Made by a program: the position numbers and the translations under genes. Below, in pieces: positions 34,385 to 43,751 of a stretch of DNA of 64,000 nt. Source of the stretch: Actinopolyspora halophila DSM 43834 (GTDB lineage Bacteria > Actinomycetota > Actinomycetes > Mycobacteriales > Pseudonocardiaceae); contig NZ_AQUI01000002.1 of the NCBI RefSeq assembly GCF_000371785.1, positions 3,761,276 to 3,825,275 on the forward strand, written 5' to 3'. How positions within the stretch are numbered: the first letter of the stretch is position 1; every line of letters starts with the position of its first letter. Below the pieces are notes generated by a model. That model was not told where the DNA came from. It searched no databases and saw only the letters and a list, made by a program, of their open reading frames with translations.

Positions 34385-36022
34385 TCAGGTGACCGTGCGC
34401 GTGAGCACGGGAACAGCCGCGAGCAGGGTTTTCGTGTACTCGTGCTCGGGAGAGGTCAGCACCCGTTCGACGGGGCCCCGCTCGACCACCTCCCCGGCTC
34501 GCATCACGGCCACGCGGTCCGCGATGCTCCAGGCGAGCCCCAGATCGTGCGTTATCACCAGAGTGGACAGACCACGGTCCCTCCGGAGTCCGAGCAGCAG
34601 CTCGAGAATCTCGCCCCGGACGGTGGCGTCCAGCGAGGCGACCGGCTCGTCGGCCACCAGCACCCTGGGGTCGAGCACCAGCGCCCCCGCGATCACCACC
34701 CGCTGACGCTGGCCACCGGAGAGTTCGTGCGGGAAGCGGTCGAGGAACTCCTCCGCCGGTCGCAGCTCGGCCGCTTCGAGGGCGGCTCGAACGCGTTCCC
34801 CCTCGTTCACGACGTCCCCGTGCACCCGAAGCCCCTCGGCGACGGCCTCGTAGACGGTGTGGCGCGGATTGAGCGCACCGGTCGGATCCTGCAGCACCAG
34901 CTGAACCTGCCTGCGGAAGGCCCGCAGCCCACCTCCTGTGTGCGCCAGCGGGGCGCCCAGATAGCTCACGTCACCCGAATCGGGACGTCGCAGTCCGAGC
35001 AGTGTGCGGGCCAGGGTGGTCTTGCCCGACCCCGACTGTCCCACCAGGGCGACTATCTCGTCCGCGCACACGTCCAGGTCGACGTCGCTGACCGCCCTCG
35101 TACGGACCCGCGCCCCGTCGGTGAAGCTCACGCCGACCCCACGGGCGCTGAGCAGCGCACCGCTCGGGGCGGCCGCACCACTCGACGGATCGGCAACGTC
35201 CGAGCGCCCCTCTTCCCCGACACGCCGGGAGGCGACGTCGCCGACGGTAGGGAACGCGGTCGCCAGCGCACGGGTGTGTCGGTGCTCGGGGCTGGTGACG
35301 AGCCGCTCGGCCCGCCCCTGCTCCACGAGCTCCCCCCGGTACATCACGGCCAACCGCCCACAGGTGTTCGCCAGCACCGAGAGATCGTGGCTGATCACCA
35401 ACAGGGCGACGTCGCGCCGAGCCACCGAGTTCCGCAACAGCGCCAGAACCTGGGACTGCACCACCACGTCGAGGGCGGTGGTCGGCTCATCCGCGATGAT
35501 GAGGCTCGGTTCACAGGCCAACGCCATCGCGATCATCACCCGTTGCCGCTGCCCTCCCGAGAGTTCGTGCGGATAGGCGGCGCGGCGCTCGACGGGAAGC
35601 TCCACCTGCTCCAGCAACTCGGCGACCCGCGCACGCAGCACCGCGGTGGGAACCCGCTCGGTCGAGTGCAACCGGATGGGCTCGGCGATCTGGTCCCCCA
35701 CGGTGCGCACCGGGTTGAGCGCGTGCATGGCCCCCTGGAACACCACCGAAGCTCCGGACCAGCGCACGGCTCGCAGCCCGCCCCAGGTCAGCTTCCCCAC
35801 ATCACGCCCACCCAGCAGGATCTCACCCTCCACGCGCGCCGAGCGCGGCAACAACCGCAGCACCGACAGGGCGAGCGTGGTCTTCCCGCAGCCGGACTCC
35901 CCGGCCAGGCCGAGCGTCTGCCCGGCTTCCAGGCTCAGGCTCACGTCCGTGACGGCCCGCCGCAGTCCTCCGCCCGCGCGGTAGGAGATCGAGACCTCGC
36001 GCATGTCGAGCACCGGAGTCAT
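34385..36022 (-). CDS. Fused double ATPase of a peptide/nickel ABC transporter (DppD-DppF-like)
   Basis: A 545-residue protein with two complete ABC ATPase domains. Domain 1 has Walker A GESGCGKTT (about 40), signature LSGGQRQRV and Walker B LIIADEPTTALD. Domain 2 has GQSGSGKTT (about 320), LSGGQRQRV and VLVADEPVASLD. A linker of about 40 residues joins them. Most Dpp/Opp systems encode the two ATPases separately. The ATG at 36022 overlaps the permease stop by 4 bases. It powers uptake through the two permeases upstream. Confidence 0.94.
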   Translation of the reverse strand: MTPVLDMREVSISYRAGGGLRRAVTDVSLSLEAGQTLGLAGESGCGKTTLALSVLRLLPRSARVEGEILLGGRDVGKLTWGGLRAVRWSGASVVFQGAMHALNPVRTVGDQIAEPIRLHSTERVPTAVLRARVAELLEQVELPVERRAAYPHELSGGQRQRVMIAMALACEPSLIIADEPTTALDVVVQSQVLALLRNSVARRDVALLVISHDLSVLANTCGRLAVMYRGELVEQGRAERLVTSPEHRHTRALATAFPTVGDVASRRVGEEGRSDVADPSSGAAAPSGALLSARGVGVSFTDGARVRTRAVSDVDLDVCADEIVALVGQSGSGKTTLARTLLGLRRPDSGDVSYLGAPLAHTGGGLRAFRRQVQLVLQDPTGALNPRHTVYEAVAEGLRVHGDVVNEGERVRAALEAAELRPAEEFLDRFPHELSGGQRQRVVIAGALVLDPRVLVADEPVASLDATVRGEILELLLGLRRDRGLSTLVITHDLGLAWSIADRVAVMRAGEVVERGPVERVLTSPEHEYTKTLLAAVPVLTRTVT

Positions 36023-36921
36023 TCGGCTCCACCACGCAATCTCGGATTCAGCACGGTCTCCAGGGCACGACCGCACAGGGTGAAAGCGAGCACGATCACC
36101 GCGATGCCGATCCCGGGCGGGAGCAGATACCACCACGCCCCTGCCGTCACCGCCCCGGTGTCCATCGCGGACTTGAGCATCGCGCCCCAGGAGATCCGAC
36201 TCGGGTCGCCCAATCCGAGGAAGGAGAGCGTCGACTCGGCTATGATCGCGCTGGCCACCGTCAACGTGGTCGTGGCGAACACGAGGGGGAGCACCGAGGG
36301 CAGCACGTGTTTCACGAGCACGTGGCGGTGCCCACCGCCGAGCGCCCTGGCCCGTTCGACATAGGGACGTGTCTCCACGGTCAGCGTCTGGGCCCGCACC
36401 AGTCGGGCGGTCTGCGGCCACGAGGTGACGCCGATGGCCAGCACTATGGTGAACAGTCCCCTGGACAGCACCGTCGACAGCGCTATGGCCAGCACCAGCG
36501 CCGGAAGCACCAGGAAGAAATCGGTCAACCGCAGCAGCACGGTCTCCACCCAGCCGCCGAAGTGCGCCGCCGTCAGACCGACCACGGTGCCGATCACCAT
36601 CGAGAGCACGGCGGCCGCACCCCCGACCAGCAGGGACATGCGCGCACCCCACCAGGTCAGCAGCAGCACGGAACGCCCCGACTCGTCCGTGCCCAACCAG
36701 TGCTGCGCCCCCGGCGGGCGCAGCGCGGACGCGTCGACCCGGGTGACGTCCAGCTCGGCGGGGTCGGTCAACACCGGTGCCAGCACGGCCAGCAACACGG
36801 CGCACACGAGAACCGCCAGCCCGAACACCCCACCACGCTCGGCGCGGTAAACACGCCACGAATCCGCCAGCGCTGCCAGTCGCCGCGCACGCACGTTTCC
36901 GGAGGGGGGATTCGTGGTCAT
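36019..36921 (-). CDS. Peptide ABC transporter permease (DppC-like)
   Basis: A 300-residue inner-membrane permease with about six helices. HWLGTDESGRSVLLLTWWGAR is the conserved DppC entry motif, and ARALGGGHRHVLVKHVLPSVLP is the EAA loop contacting the ATPase. SFLGLGDPSRISWGAML is typical of the subunit. The ATG at 36921 overlaps the upstream permease stop by 4 bases. Confidence 0.95.
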   Translation of the reverse strand: MTTNPPSGNVRARRLAALADSWRVYRAERGGVFGLAVLVCAVLLAVLAPVLTDPAELDVTRVDASALRPPGAQHWLGTDESGRSVLLLTWWGARMSLLVGGAAAVLSMVIGTVVGLTAAHFGGWVETVLLRLTDFFLVLPALVLAIALSTVLSRGLFTIVLAIGVTSWPQTARLVRAQTLTVETRPYVERARALGGGHRHVLVKHVLPSVLPLVFATTTLTVASAIIAESTLSFLGLGDPSRISWGAMLKSAMDTGAVTAGAWWYLLPPGIGIAVIVLAFTLCGRALETVLNPRLRGGAE

Positions 36922-37952
36922 GAGGCACGCACCCGTGGATCGAGAACCCGGTACAGCAGTTCGGCCAGCACGTTCATCACGATCACGCTTCCCGCCAGGA
37001 CGATGAACGTTCCCTGCAGCAGCGGGAGGTCGGGAACACGAAGCGCCTCGTAGGTCAACAGCCCCAGTCCGGGCCAGGAGAAAACGGTCTCCACGGTGAT
37101 GGCACCGGACACGACCAGCCCCAGGTGGAGGAATATCAACGTCACCGTGGGCAGCAGCGCGTTGGGGATGGCGTGCCTGCGCCGCACCAGGTCCTCCCGC
37201 AGCCCCTTCGCGCGGGCCGTGGTCAGGTACTCCTCGCCCATCTCCTCGAGCAGGGAACTGCGCATCACCATCATGAACTGGGCGTGGATGACCGCGACCA
37301 GCGTCACGCACGGGAGAACGAGGTGGTGGGCCACGTCGAGCACGCGCGGCAGCGCTCCGGCAGGAACGTCGGGAGAGGACATCCCCGCCACCGGGAACAG
37401 CCCGGGCAGCGGTCCGACTCCCACGCCGAAGGCCATCAGCAGCAGCAGACCCAGCCAGAAGGTCGGAACGGACCACAGGGTCAACCCCACCGAGGTGAAC
37501 CAGCGGTCGGCGGAGCCTCCGTGACGCCACGCCGCGCGCGTGCCCATCCACAACCCGAGCAGCACGGCGAGCACCGTCGCGGTTCCCACCAGCAGCACGG
37601 TGGGACCGATCCGTTCCCCGATCAGTTCCGCCACCGGACGGTTGTAGGTGTAGGAGGTGCCCAGATCCCCGCGCACCAGCTTCCCGAGGAAGTCGCGGAA
37701 CTGCACGTACAGCGGCTGGTCCAGCCCGAAGCGGTCCCGCAACGCGGCCAGCTGCTCGGCGCTGACCGGTGCGGACCTGGTCATGGTGCGTGCCGGATCA
37801 CCGGGCAGCACCCGGAACAGGAAGAAGCCGAGCACCACCACCAGCAGCAGGCTCAGGGCCCCGCCGCCCAACTTCAACGCCACGAATCCGAGGATCCGCG
37901 GCGCACGGGCGGGAGCCCTCCGGACGTCGTCCCTGTCACGCGTTTCGGTCAT
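36918..37952 (-). CDS. Peptide ABC transporter permease (DppB-like)
   Basis: A 344-residue permease with about six helices. FRVLPGDPARTM, LDQPLYVQFRDFLGKLVRGDLGTS and the EAA loop TTARAKGLREDLVRRRHAIPNALLP are the DppB/OppB hallmarks. Residues 1-20 are an unusually long charged start. It lies 2 bases after the substrate-binding protein gene. Confidence 0.95.
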   Translation of the reverse strand: MTETRDRDDVRRAPARAPRILGFVALKLGGGALSLLLVVVLGFFLFRVLPGDPARTMTRSAPVSAEQLAALRDRFGLDQPLYVQFRDFLGKLVRGDLGTSYTYNRPVAELIGERIGPTVLLVGTATVLAVLLGLWMGTRAAWRHGGSADRWFTSVGLTLWSVPTFWLGLLLLMAFGVGVGPLPGLFPVAGMSSPDVPAGALPRVLDVAHHLVLPCVTLVAVIHAQFMMVMRSSLLEEMGEEYLTTARAKGLREDLVRRRHAIPNALLPTVTLIFLHLGLVVSGAITVETVFSWPGLGLLTYEALRVPDLPLLQGTFIVLAGSVIVMNVLAELLYRVLDPRVRAS

Positions 37953-37954
37953 GT

Positions 37955-39808
37955 CTATTCCCGGTGTTCCGCGGTACGACGCCTGCGAACACTCACGGAG
38001 AACACCGCGAGCGCACCGAGCAGGAGCACACCCACGATCACGAACGCCGCGGAGCGGTACCCGGTCTCACCGGCGGCGGTTCGGGCCCGTTCGGTCGGTT
38101 CCGCCCGGTAGTAGCCCCAGTAGCCCTGCTGGGCCGTGATGACGCCCCGCTCGGCCGGTTGCTTCTCGAATCCCGCGAAACGGTCCGACCGGTAGGCCTC
38201 GAGCGCGTTCGGGTAGAACAGGATCAGGCCGGTCGCCATCTCGTGGAACCGCCGTTGGGCCCGCTCGACCAGTTCCACCCGCGCGTGGCGGTCGAATTCG
38301 GCCAGTTGCCGGGAGTACAGCTCGTCGTAGCGCTCGTCGCAGAGGAAGCTGTCCGGAAGGCCTCCGCCCTCGGGATCGGGCCGGGCCCCGCAGGTCTGCA
38401 GTCGCAGCACGTAGTCCGGATCGGGATTGACGGACCAGCCGCTGATCACCATGTCGAAGTCGCCCGCCGTTGTTCGCTGGTTGACCTGGTTGTCCGACAC
38501 AGGTTGCAGGCTCACCTCGATCCCGAGCCCGGACAACCACTCCTCGACGAACTCGCCCACCAGCGCGTCGGTGGACGAGTCACCGTGCAGCACGAACTCG
38601 AAATCCAGCGGCCGTCCCGAGGGACCGCGGCGGATCCCGTCGGGGCCGCGGGGGTACCCGGCCTCGTCCAGCGCTCGGTTGGCCGCCTCGAGCGAGAAGG
38701 AACGTCGCTCACCGTCCGGGGGAGACCAGTGGTACTTCCGGAAGATGGGCGGCAGATAGCCGGCTCCGACCGTGCCGTGTCCCCCGAGAACCCGGTCGAC
38801 CAGTTCGGACCGGTCGATCGCGCGGTCCAGCGCTCTGCGCACCCTGGCGTCCCGCAGCGCGGGATGGCCGGTGCCGATCGGATCACCCGCGCTGTTGGCC
38901 GCTCCCGGGTTCAGCACGAGCTCGTAGAACCGACGGCCCTTCCCCTTCACCCGTTCGATGTTCTCGGCCCCCTTCAGGGCGTCGAACTGTGCGGGGGTCA
39001 GTTTCCTCGCCACGTCGATCTCGCCCTTGCGCAGCGCCTGCACCGCGGCGTCGCTGTTCTCGAAGTTGACGAAACGCAGCCGGTCGATCGTGGGAGCCCC
39101 GCGCCAGAAGTCCTCGTCGGCTTCGAGAGTCAGGTACTGCTGCGGCCGGTAGTCGGTCACCTCGAACGGGCCACTGCCCACGATGGGCATCTCCCGGTTC
39201 GCGAAACCGGCCACGTCGTCGACTCGCGACCAGACGTGCTCGGGGACGACCGGCACGGCGAGGGAACGCATCGTGGCCTGGGGGGTTTCGGTCCTGATCA
39301 CCACCCGTCCCTCGTCCGGGGCGGAGACATCGGCGAAGTTGTCCACGTAGTTCCCGTTGGCCGTCGCCGCGGCCGAGTCGGTCATCATGCGGTTGAACGT
39401 GTAGGCCACGTCGTGGGCGGTGACCGGTTCCCCGTCCGACCACTTCACCCCTTCACGGATGTGAAAAGTCCAGGTGAGCTTGTCGCGTGAGGATTCCCAG
39501 TCGGTGGCGAGCTCGGGTACCACCGAGAAGTCCTCTGAACTGTGGGTGGTCAGGGTCGGGTAGATCAGCCGGAAGACCTCGGTGGCGGCCCGGCTGAATC
39601 CGAGGAAGGGGTTGAGCGAATCGAACTCCTGCTGAATCCCCACCCGGAGGGTGACCTCCCCCTCCTGCCCCGAACCGTCGCCGCGCTCGTTCGCGGAAAG
39701 AGCGCCGGGGGCGAGAACCACGGGCAGCAGCAGCCCGGCGATCACCACGGTGGCCACGGCAGCCGCACGCGGAAAGCTCGGTCGGACACCGGCAGTCCGC
39801 ACACCCAT
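37955..39808 (-). CDS. Peptide ABC transporter substrate-binding protein with C-terminal membrane anchor
   Basis: A 617-residue SBP_bac_5 family protein. A signal sequence (about 10-38) lacks a lipobox cysteine. The binding domain includes LRVGIQQEFDSLNPFLG, WTFHIREGVKWSDGEPVTAHDV and RFYELVLNPGAANSAGDP. Residues 580-604 form a membrane helix followed by VRRRRTAEHRE, so it is anchored at its C-terminus rather than by lipid. The ATG at 39808 follows GAGGGAGTGATCACC. It leads the transporter operon and is divergent from the M55 peptidase gene. Confidence 0.92.
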   Translation of the reverse strand: MGVRTAGVRPSFPRAAAVATVVIAGLLLPVVLAPGALSANERGDGSGQEGEVTLRVGIQQEFDSLNPFLGFSRAATEVFRLIYPTLTTHSSEDFSVVPELATDWESSRDKLTWTFHIREGVKWSDGEPVTAHDVAYTFNRMMTDSAAATANGNYVDNFADVSAPDEGRVVIRTETPQATMRSLAVPVVPEHVWSRVDDVAGFANREMPIVGSGPFEVTDYRPQQYLTLEADEDFWRGAPTIDRLRFVNFENSDAAVQALRKGEIDVARKLTPAQFDALKGAENIERVKGKGRRFYELVLNPGAANSAGDPIGTGHPALRDARVRRALDRAIDRSELVDRVLGGHGTVGAGYLPPIFRKYHWSPPDGERRSFSLEAANRALDEAGYPRGPDGIRRGPSGRPLDFEFVLHGDSSTDALVGEFVEEWLSGLGIEVSLQPVSDNQVNQRTTAGDFDMVISGWSVNPDPDYVLRLQTCGARPDPEGGGLPDSFLCDERYDELYSRQLAEFDRHARVELVERAQRRFHEMATGLILFYPNALEAYRSDRFAGFEKQPAERGVITAQQGYWGYYRAEPTERARTAAGETGYRSAAFVIVGVLLLGALAVFSVSVRRRRTAEHRE

Positions 39809-39972
39809 GGTGATCACTCCCTCACGTCACGTGGTAAAAAAGAACCACCGGAACCGGCTTTCAGTCAATGGTTAACCGTTTCGGCGTTGCGAGCACGTCG
39901 GACGAACGCAGGACGCGCCCGACCCCGTTTCGGGGACTGCTCGAGAGGGCCACGGGATCTAGGGTGGTGCCC

Positions 39973-40800
39973 GTGCGGATCCTGATCTCTGCGGACATGG
40001 AAGGCGCCACCGGCGTGACCGGCGTCGATGACGTGATCGCGGGCACCGAGCCCTGGCAGCGTTTCCGAGAGCTGTTCACCGGCGACGTCAACGCCTGCGT
40101 GTCCGGGCTGTTCGCGGCCGGGGCGACCGAGACACTGGTCAACGAGGCCCACTCGATCCAGCGGCACCTGCTGCTCGAACGGCTCGACGGGCGGGCTCGC
40201 ATGCTCACCGGTAGGCACAAGCCACTGTCGATGATGGAGGGCGTCGATTCGGGAGTGGACGGTGTGGTCTTCCTCGGCTACCACACCGGAGCGGGAGCGG
40301 AGGGCGTGCTCGCGCACACCTACATGGAAAGCGGGTTGGTCGGGGTCTGGTTGGACGGGATCCACGCCAGTGAGGGGAGGCTGAACGCCGCGTTGGCCAC
40401 CGAGCACGGAGTACCCGTTCTGCTGGTCACCGGGGACGACCTCACCTGCGTGGAAGCCGGTTCCTACGCTCCGGAGTGCCGGACCGTCCCGGTGAAGGAA
40501 TGCGTGAGCAGGTACGCGGCCGTCTGCTCCACTCCGGAGCGGACGGGATCCGCGATCCGGACGACGGCATCCGACGCCATGGAGCTCGCCGGTCGTGGCG
40601 AGGGCACGGTCGGGCCGCACCGGATCGAGCTGGAGTTCACCGGCACCCATCTCGCCGCCGCGACGGCTCTCGTACCCACAGTGGAGCAGCTGTCATCCCG
40701 ACGTGTCGGTTTCGACGCGGCGGACATGACGACGGCGATGAAAACCTTCAAGGTGATCACCACCGTGGCCTCCAAGGCGGCCCAGGACACGTACGGCTGA
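39973..40800 (+). CDS. M55 family D-aminopeptidase (DppA-type)
   Basis: A 275-residue zinc peptidase releasing N-terminal D-amino acids. VRILISADMEGATGV carries the two acidic zinc ligands, VNEAHSIQRHLL and FLGYHTGAGAEGVLAH contain ligand histidines, and MESGLVGVWLDG is conserved. Bacillus DppA, the best known member, is encoded with a dipeptide ABC transporter, the same pairing as here. I chose the GTG at 39973, where homologs begin; GTG at 39964 or 39967 is possible. The likely role is to process D-Ala-containing peptides imported or recycled from the wall. Confidence 0.92.
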   Translation: MRILISADMEGATGVTGVDDVIAGTEPWQRFRELFTGDVNACVSGLFAAGATETLVNEAHSIQRHLLLERLDGRARMLTGRHKPLSMMEGVDSGVDGVVFLGYHTGAGAEGVLAHTYMESGLVGVWLDGIHASEGRLNAALATEHGVPVLLVTGDDLTCVEAGSYAPECRTVPVKECVSRYAAVCSTPERTGSAIRTTASDAMELAGRGEGTVGPHRIELEFTGTHLAAATALVPTVEQLSSRRVGFDAADMTTAMKTFKVITTVASKAAQDTYG

Positions 40801-40873
40801 ACCCCGCGGGCGGGGCCCGAGCCTCGCGCTGCGAACTTTCGCCCGAAAACGCACGGAACCGGGAGACGACCGT

Positions 40874-41590
40874 TCACTCGCCCCACCGAGCCTGTTGCCA
40901 GCCCACGCTCTCCGGGCATTCGCCGGTCCGCACGAACTCGTCGAGCGCCGCGCGCAACTCGGTGAAGCCGACAACCGAACTGCGCGGAAAGGTCAACGCG
41001 CTGCCCAGGTCGAAACGCAGCACCGGCGTCTCCGCGGACTCCCGCGGATTGTGGGTCTGCCAGGAGTACAGCTGGCCGTCCTCCTGCTCCTCGGTGAAGT
41101 TCAGCGCCCCCACCTCGTCATCGGCGGAGGTCACCACCCGAACCTGCCGGTACGGCCCCGGAACGCGGTCGTCCTCGTAGGGCCGGTCCCAGACGTAGAG
41201 GTGGCAGGCACTGCCCTGCCGCGGCGGACGGAGCAACCGCTCGACCAGCGCGTGCTTGTGCTCCTCGTCGTCGGCGTACTCCCGCTCATCGCCGACCACC
41301 CCGGTGGCGACCATGAGCCCCAGCTCCGTGTTGCGCGCGCCGGTCGCCTCGGCGCGGAACGCGTCGAGCTCCGCGCGTGCCTCCCGCAGCGCGCGCAGGG
41401 TCGCCCCCTGGTGGTAGACCAGATCGGCCCAGTACGAGTGCTCCATCACCCTGTTCAGGTCGGAGTAGGCGGACTCGGTGGTCTCGATCAGTTTGTCCAC
41501 TTGGTCCAGCGGAACATCCGTCAGCCGGGCGAACACCTCCGAGAGGTTCTCCGGGGCAGCGGACTCGTCGTGCGACGGCGGATTCGACAT
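40874..41590 (-). CDS. Imm1-like immunity-family protein with long N-terminal helical region
   Basis: A 238-residue acidic soluble protein. The C-terminal part (about 150-235) reads VRVVTSADDEVGALNF, then SALTFPRSSVVGFTELRAALDEFVRTGECPESVGWQ in sequence, the pattern of actinobacterial Imm1 proteins that neutralise deaminase toxins. (Motif residues: FPRSSV, EFVRTGECP, VGWQ.) Residues 20-100 are helical (DKLIETTESAYSDLNRVMEH). No polymorphic toxin gene is next to it. The ATG at 41590 follows GGGGAAAGC. Assignment by end motif only, so moderate. Confidence 0.6.
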   Translation of the reverse strand: MSNPPSHDESAAPENLSEVFARLTDVPLDQVDKLIETTESAYSDLNRVMEHSYWADLVYHQGATLRALREARAELDAFRAEATGARNTELGLMVATGVVGDEREYADDEEHKHALVERLLRPPRQGSACHLYVWDRPYEDDRVPGPYRQVRVVTSADDEVGALNFTEEQEDGQLYSWQTHNPRESAETPVLRFDLGSALTFPRSSVVGFTELRAALDEFVRTGECPESVGWQQARWGE

Positions 41591-41875
41591 GCTTTCCCCG
41601 TGTTTCAATCCGTGTACCCGATTCCCTGGTGGCACCGTTCGAACCTCTCCGCCACCGGGCTGTAGTGATCATGTTGCCAGCTCGGTTCGACACGGTGGCG
41701 AGGCGGTGCCCGAATCGCACCACGACATCCGAGTGGAAACGGATGCCGGCCGCTTCGTCCCCCGCGGGCCCCAGGTGGGGCCATCCGCTCGGAGTGATCC
41801 GCCACGCAACTCCCCTTCAGGGGACCGACCCTGGGAGTATCGATTCCGCAAGAGCATCCCAGTCGAGAGGACGGC
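41591..41875. other. Divergent intergenic region
   Basis: 285 bases between the Imm1-like gene (leftward) and the SIS gene (rightward). GAGAGGACGGC precedes the SIS ATG. No hairpin or clear promoter boxes were found. Confidence 0.5.
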
Positions 41876-42619
41876 ATGTCGGACGGTTCACACGCACGCA
41901 AGCACGCCGAGCGGAGTCTGCACGATCTGAACCGGGTGGTCGAACACAACGGAGCGGCCCTCGGGGAGGCCGCGAAACTACTGATCGAATGCGTCGCGGC
42001 CGACGGTCTGGTGTTCACCGCCGGGGCGGGGCACTCGCTCGCCGGAGTCCTGGAGAGCTTCTACCGGGCAGGCGGACTGGCCGCGGTGCGTCCGCTCTAC
42101 CACCCCGATCTGCTTCCGCTGCACGGAGCGGCCACCAGCACGGCCACCGAACGCAGGAAAGGCCTCGCGGAGGAAGCACTGCACGAGGCCGACTTCGACG
42201 GCGGTACCGACGTGCTGGTGGTCTTTTCCAACTCCGGGATCAACCCCTACCCGGTCGAACTGGCCGCCACAGCGCGGGAGCGCGGTTCCGCGGTCATAGC
42301 CCTCACCTCGAAAGCGGCGGCGGAGGGCGCACCGCGCCGCACGGACGCGGGCACCCTGAGCGAACAGGCCACGCTGGTGCTGGACACGCTGGTACCGCCC
42401 GGGGACACCACCTACCCCGAGTCCGGCCCCGTGACCGCGCCCGCCTCCTCGCTCGCCAACGTGTTCCTGTGGAACCTGCTCATGGTCGAGGCCTACGAAC
42501 GAGCCGACGAAGCCGGGATCTCGCTGCCCTGGTGGCGCAGCTCGAACGCCCCGGGTGGTGACGAGGCCAACGCGTCCCGGCTGGACCGCTACTCCGGACG
42601 GATCACGCGACTGCGCTGA
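41876..42619 (+). CDS. SIS-domain protein of the UPF0309 sugar isomerase type
   Basis: A 247-residue single SIS-domain protein. VFTAGAGHSLAGVLESFYRAGG and LVVFSNSGINPYPVELA are the two sugar-phosphate-binding loops; VIALTSKAAAEGAP follows. The UPF0309 family is related to N-acetylmuramic acid-6-phosphate etherase MurQ and phosphosugar isomerases. Its position beside murein-peptide genes makes an amino-sugar phosphate substrate plausible (inference). The ATG follows GAGAGGACGGC. Confidence 0.87.
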   Translation: MSDGSHARKHAERSLHDLNRVVEHNGAALGEAAKLLIECVAADGLVFTAGAGHSLAGVLESFYRAGGLAAVRPLYHPDLLPLHGAATSTATERRKGLAEEALHEADFDGGTDVLVVFSNSGINPYPVELAATARERGSAVIALTSKAAAEGAPRRTDAGTLSEQATLVLDTLVPPGDTTYPESGPVTAPASSLANVFLWNLLMVEAYERADEAGISLPWWRSSNAPGGDEANASRLDRYSGRITRLR

Positions 42620-42779
42620 GCCGGAACGGCGGACCGCCCGATTCGGACGACGCGGCGGAATGCCCCAACTGGTCCAGACCGGCTCTCGTCCGCGGAAGCG
42701 CCCACTCGTCCCGGGAGCGAACCGCTCGACGGCCGTCGAGCGTCCGAACTACACGCAACGGTCCGCACCGATGTGAAGG

Positions 42780-43592
42780 TCACTGATCCGGAGCGGTGGC
42801 TCCACTCAGCTCGCCGAGCCTGCGAAGCTGAGCGGCCCGCTCCGCGGCGAGCTGCTGCTCCGGGTCCTCGGCCTCACTCGCCTGGGACAACAGGGCGAGA
42901 GTCTCCCTGACGGCGCCGGGCGGCGCCTGCACGATGGCATCGGCCAGCCGATCGGTGGCCGCCTCCAACTCGGTCGGTTCGACCACGGAATTGGCCAGCC
43001 CGACGCGCGAGGCCTCCTCGGCCGGAACGTCCCGCCCCGTCAGGCACATCTCGGCAGCTCGGGAGTAGCCGACGGTCTGCACCAGCGGAAGCGTTCCACC
43101 GAGATCCGGCACCAGACCGAGCCCCGTCTCCGCCATGCGGAACACGGCGTCGGAAGCCAGCACCCGCATGTCACAGGCCAGGGCCAGCTGGAACCCGGCA
43201 CCGATGGCATGCCCCTGAACGGCGGCGATGGTCACCCGTTCCGGATCACGCAGCCAGCTGAACCCCTGCTGAAACGCGGCTATGTCGGCATCGGCCTGCT
43301 CCACCGGGCGCGATGCCAGCGAGATCAGCCCGGGAGAACCGTCCACCTCGGCGGACTCGAACAGCCGACGGTCCAGCCCCGCGGAAAACGCCCTGCCCGC
43401 CGCTTTGACGTCGACGACACGCACCTCTTCGGCGAGGTTCTGGCCGATTTCGCGCAGCGCCCTCCACGTGTCCGGCGTCTGCGCGTTGAGCTGATCCGGC
43501 CGGTCGAGAACGATCGTAGCCCGGGGCCCACTGATCGTCAGTCGAACGTGCCCTCGATCGAGTACACCGGGATCAATTGCCGATTCCGTCAA
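42780..43592 (-). CDS. Enoyl-CoA hydratase/isomerase family protein
   Basis: A 270-residue crotonase-fold protein. The CoA-binding and oxyanion-hole segments are GRAFSAGLDRRLF and VQGHAIGAGFQLALACDMRV. One catalytic glutamate, in the second segment (GGGxEL in hydratases), is glutamine here (AGFQLAL), while the other (MAETGLGLVPDLGG) is kept. Enzymes with one glutamate often act as isomerases or on other CoA esters, so hydratase activity should not be assumed. No other fatty-acid gene is adjacent. Confidence 0.9.
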   Translation of the reverse strand: MTESAIDPGVLDRGHVRLTISGPRATIVLDRPDQLNAQTPDTWRALREIGQNLAEEVRVVDVKAAGRAFSAGLDRRLFESAEVDGSPGLISLASRPVEQADADIAAFQQGFSWLRDPERVTIAAVQGHAIGAGFQLALACDMRVLASDAVFRMAETGLGLVPDLGGTLPLVQTVGYSRAAEMCLTGRDVPAEEASRVGLANSVVEPTELEAATDRLADAIVQAPPGAVRETLALLSQASEAEDPEQQLAAERAAQLRRLGELSGATAPDQ

Positions 43593-43700
43593 ACGGTCCT
43601 CCGTCGCGATACACCACAGCGGTCGACGATGGCCACCAGCCTAGAGGACCGATCATATCGTCGCGATCGGAGTCCGTGATCTTCACCGGCCGTTCGGGCA

Positions 43701-43737
43701 CGGCGTGCCCGGCGCCAACAGCGTGCCGGGCACGCCG
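43701..43737 (-). terminator. Terminator hairpin of the gbn-like gene
   Basis: A perfect 13-bp stem, CGGCGTGCCCGGC (43701-43713) with its complement (43725-43737), lies 15 bases beyond the gbn stop on the minus strand. Confidence 0.75.
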
Positions 43738-43751
43738 CACAGCTGCGAATG

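Noticed and set aside
34361-36364. 667-codon plus-strand frame over the ABC transporter genes
   Set aside because: Antisense to an ATPase with two full sets of Walker and signature motifs.
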